Notes under the pieces: model-generated | Told to the model about the DNA's origin: nothing | Database searches by the model: none | The model's input: only the letters and a program-made list of their open reading frames with translations | DNA from: Acidobacteriota bacterium | GTDB taxonomy: Bacteria > Acidobacteriota > Holophagae > Holophagales > Holophagaceae | Direction: 5' to 3' | Assembly (NCBI GenBank): GCA_016213735.1 | Contig: JACQZU010000014.1 | Span: 310,001 to 374,000, forward strand | Length of the DNA: 64,000 bases | Translations under genes and position numbers: made by a program | Part shown: positions 63,067 through 64,000 of the stretch, in pieces | How positions within the stretch are numbered: position 1 is the stretch's first letter | How the letters are laid out: the number at the start of each line of letters is the position of its first letter

Positions 63067-64000
63067 ATGCCGCCCAGCACCTCCCCCAGCCTGGAAACCC
63101 CCGAGGGAAGCCTCCCCTTGCAGCGGCCGGGGCTTCCCCGCGCGGCGTGGTGGGGCGCGGGGGCGCTGTTCCTCATCCTGGCCGTGGTCTTCCTGGTCCG
63201 GAGTGGCAAAGACAAGGGAAACCCCCAAGCGGCCAGGGGGATCCCCGTGGCCACCACCGCCGTCAAGAAGGGAGACATGCGCATCCTCCTCGGCGGTCTC
63301 GGCACCGTCACCCCGGTGCAGGTCGTCACGGTGCGGAGCCGCGTGGACGGCCAGTTGGTGCGGGTCGCCTTCACCGAGGGGCAGTTCGTGAAGGAGGGGG
63401 ATCTGCTGGCTGAGATCGACCCCCGTCCGTACCAGGTGCAGCTCATGCAGGCGGAGGGCCAGCTGGCCAAGGACCAGGCGGCCCTGCAGAATGCCAACTC
63501 AGACCTGAGGCGGCTTCAGGCCCTCGTGGCCCAGGGCATCATCTCCCGCCAGCAGCTGGATACGCAAAGCACCGCGGTGGCCCAGTTCGAGGCCTCCATC
63601 AAGGCCGACCAGTCCCAGGTGGAGAGCGCCAAGCTCAACCTCACCTACAGCCGCATCACCGCACCCCTCTCGGGCCGGGTGGGGCTGCGCCTGGTGGATG
63701 CGGGAAACATGGTGCGCGCCTCGGACCCCAACGGATTGGCGGTGGTGGCCCCCGTCCAACCCATCAACGTCGTCTTCACCCTGGCCGGGGACGCCGTCCC
63801 CCAGGTGCTCGCGAAGGTCCGGGCCGGGAAACACCTCCGCGTGGAGGCCTGGGACCGCGAGCAGAAGAGGATGCTCGGGGAGGGCCGCCTGGCCGCGGTG
63901 GACAACCAGGTGGACCCCGCCACCGGCACGGTGAGGCTGAAGGCGGTCTTCGCCAACGAGGACGGCGCCCTGTTCCCCAACCAATTCGTGAACGCCCGCC
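63067..64000 (+). CDS. RND efflux periplasmic adaptor (MdtA/AcrA-like), truncated by window end
   Basis: The first 311 residues are visible. A membrane helix (AAWWGAGALFLILAVVFLVRSG) is followed by the lipoyl half GTVTPVQVVTVRSRVDGQLVRVAFTEGQFVKEGDLLAEIDPRPYQVQL, a helical hairpin (MQAEGQLAKDQAALQNANSDLRRLQAL...), the second half LNLTYSRITAPLSGRVGLRLVDAGNMV and the start of the barrel. DPRPYQVQL and YSRITAPLSGRVGLR are typical of MdtA-type adaptors. The RND pump gene should follow beyond the edge. Confidence 0.9.
   Translation, partial: MPPSTSPSLETPEGSLPLQRPGLPRAAWWGAGALFLILAVVFLVRSGKDKGNPQAARGIPVATTAVKKGDMRILLGGLGTVTPVQVVTVRSRVDGQLVRVAFTEGQFVKEGDLLAEIDPRPYQVQLMQAEGQLAKDQAALQNANSDLRRLQALVAQGIISRQQLDTQSTAVAQFEASIKADQSQVESAKLNLTYSRITAPLSGRVGLRLVDAGNMVRASDPNGLAVVAPVQPINVVFTLAGDAVPQVLAKVRAGKHLRVEAWDREQKRMLGEGRLAAVDNQVDPATGTVRLKAVFANEDGALFPNQFVNAR

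Overview
The window is a GC-rich, densely packed bacterial chromosome segment with canonical housekeeping genes, many 1-4 bp overlaps between neighbouring genes, and no phage, integrase, insertion sequence or CRISPR array. The gene content (Gram-negative RND, TauE and type IV pilus genes; a proteobacterial-style cbb3 oxidase cluster; the order hrcA-grpE-dnaK-dnaJ; very high GC) would fit an Acidobacteriota member of the Holophagae/Geothrix type. That placement is inference from style, not from a marker comparison.

Layout. 1-4.7 kb: the tail of a permease, a sulfurtransferase, an acyltransferase, a LytS/LytTR-type two-component pair and a SprT-like metalloprotease. 4.7-6.7 kb: aspS on the minus strand, with an unusual C-terminal extension. 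6.8-19.4 kb: one long respiratory operon that begins with an Rrf2-type Fe-S repressor, whose promoter sits on a 32-bp palindrome. It continues with ccoS, a Rieske protein, cytochrome b, a seven-haem cytochrome c, ccoN, ccoO, a CcoQ-like peptide, a haem-less two-helix membrane protein, a large Fe-S flavoprotein, ccoG, a tiny membrane protein and ccoI. A cytochrome bc complex and a cbb3 oxidase are thus encoded as one unit, and no ordinary dihaem CcoP gene is present. 19.5-21.3 kb: a TauE/SafE-like membrane protein and an exported metallo-beta-lactamase-fold hydrolase.

21.6-25.6 kb: a four-gene Bat-type operon (DUF58, a membrane protein, and two von Willebrand A proteins, the second fused to a TPR region), followed by tandem 87-bp repeats and fabI. 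26.9-33.8 kb: a TPR protein, then a tightly coupled glycosylation block (GT2, a TMTC-like membrane protein with TPRs, a methyltransferase and a GT39-like mannosyltransferase). 34.0-35.2 kb: two almost identical type IV pilin genes, each with its own sigma-54-type promoter and terminator. 35.2-39.7 kb: two large membrane enzymes (alkaline-phosphatase superfamily and spermidine-synthase-like). 39.7-44.6 kb: a minor pilin, pilC, pilT and pilB on the minus strand.

44.7-47.8 kb: a large unrecognised helical protein followed by a diguanylate cyclase with an inhibitory site. 47.9-54.2 kb, minus strand: rpmE, prfA, hrcA, grpE, dnaK and dnaJ. 54.3-59.7 kb, minus strand: an HlyD/ATPase/two-permease MacAB-like exporter, then a PadR regulator coupled to a HAAS-type membrane protein. 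59.8-64 kb: an acyl-lipid desaturase, tRNA-Arg(CCG), an N-acetylmuramoyl-L-alanine amidase, hisS and the start of an RND adaptor cut by the window edge.

The most striking unit is the bc/cbb3 operon: the seven-haem protein could take the electron-carrying roles of both cytochrome c1 and CcoP, so the operon may encode a fixed bc-cbb3 supercomplex.
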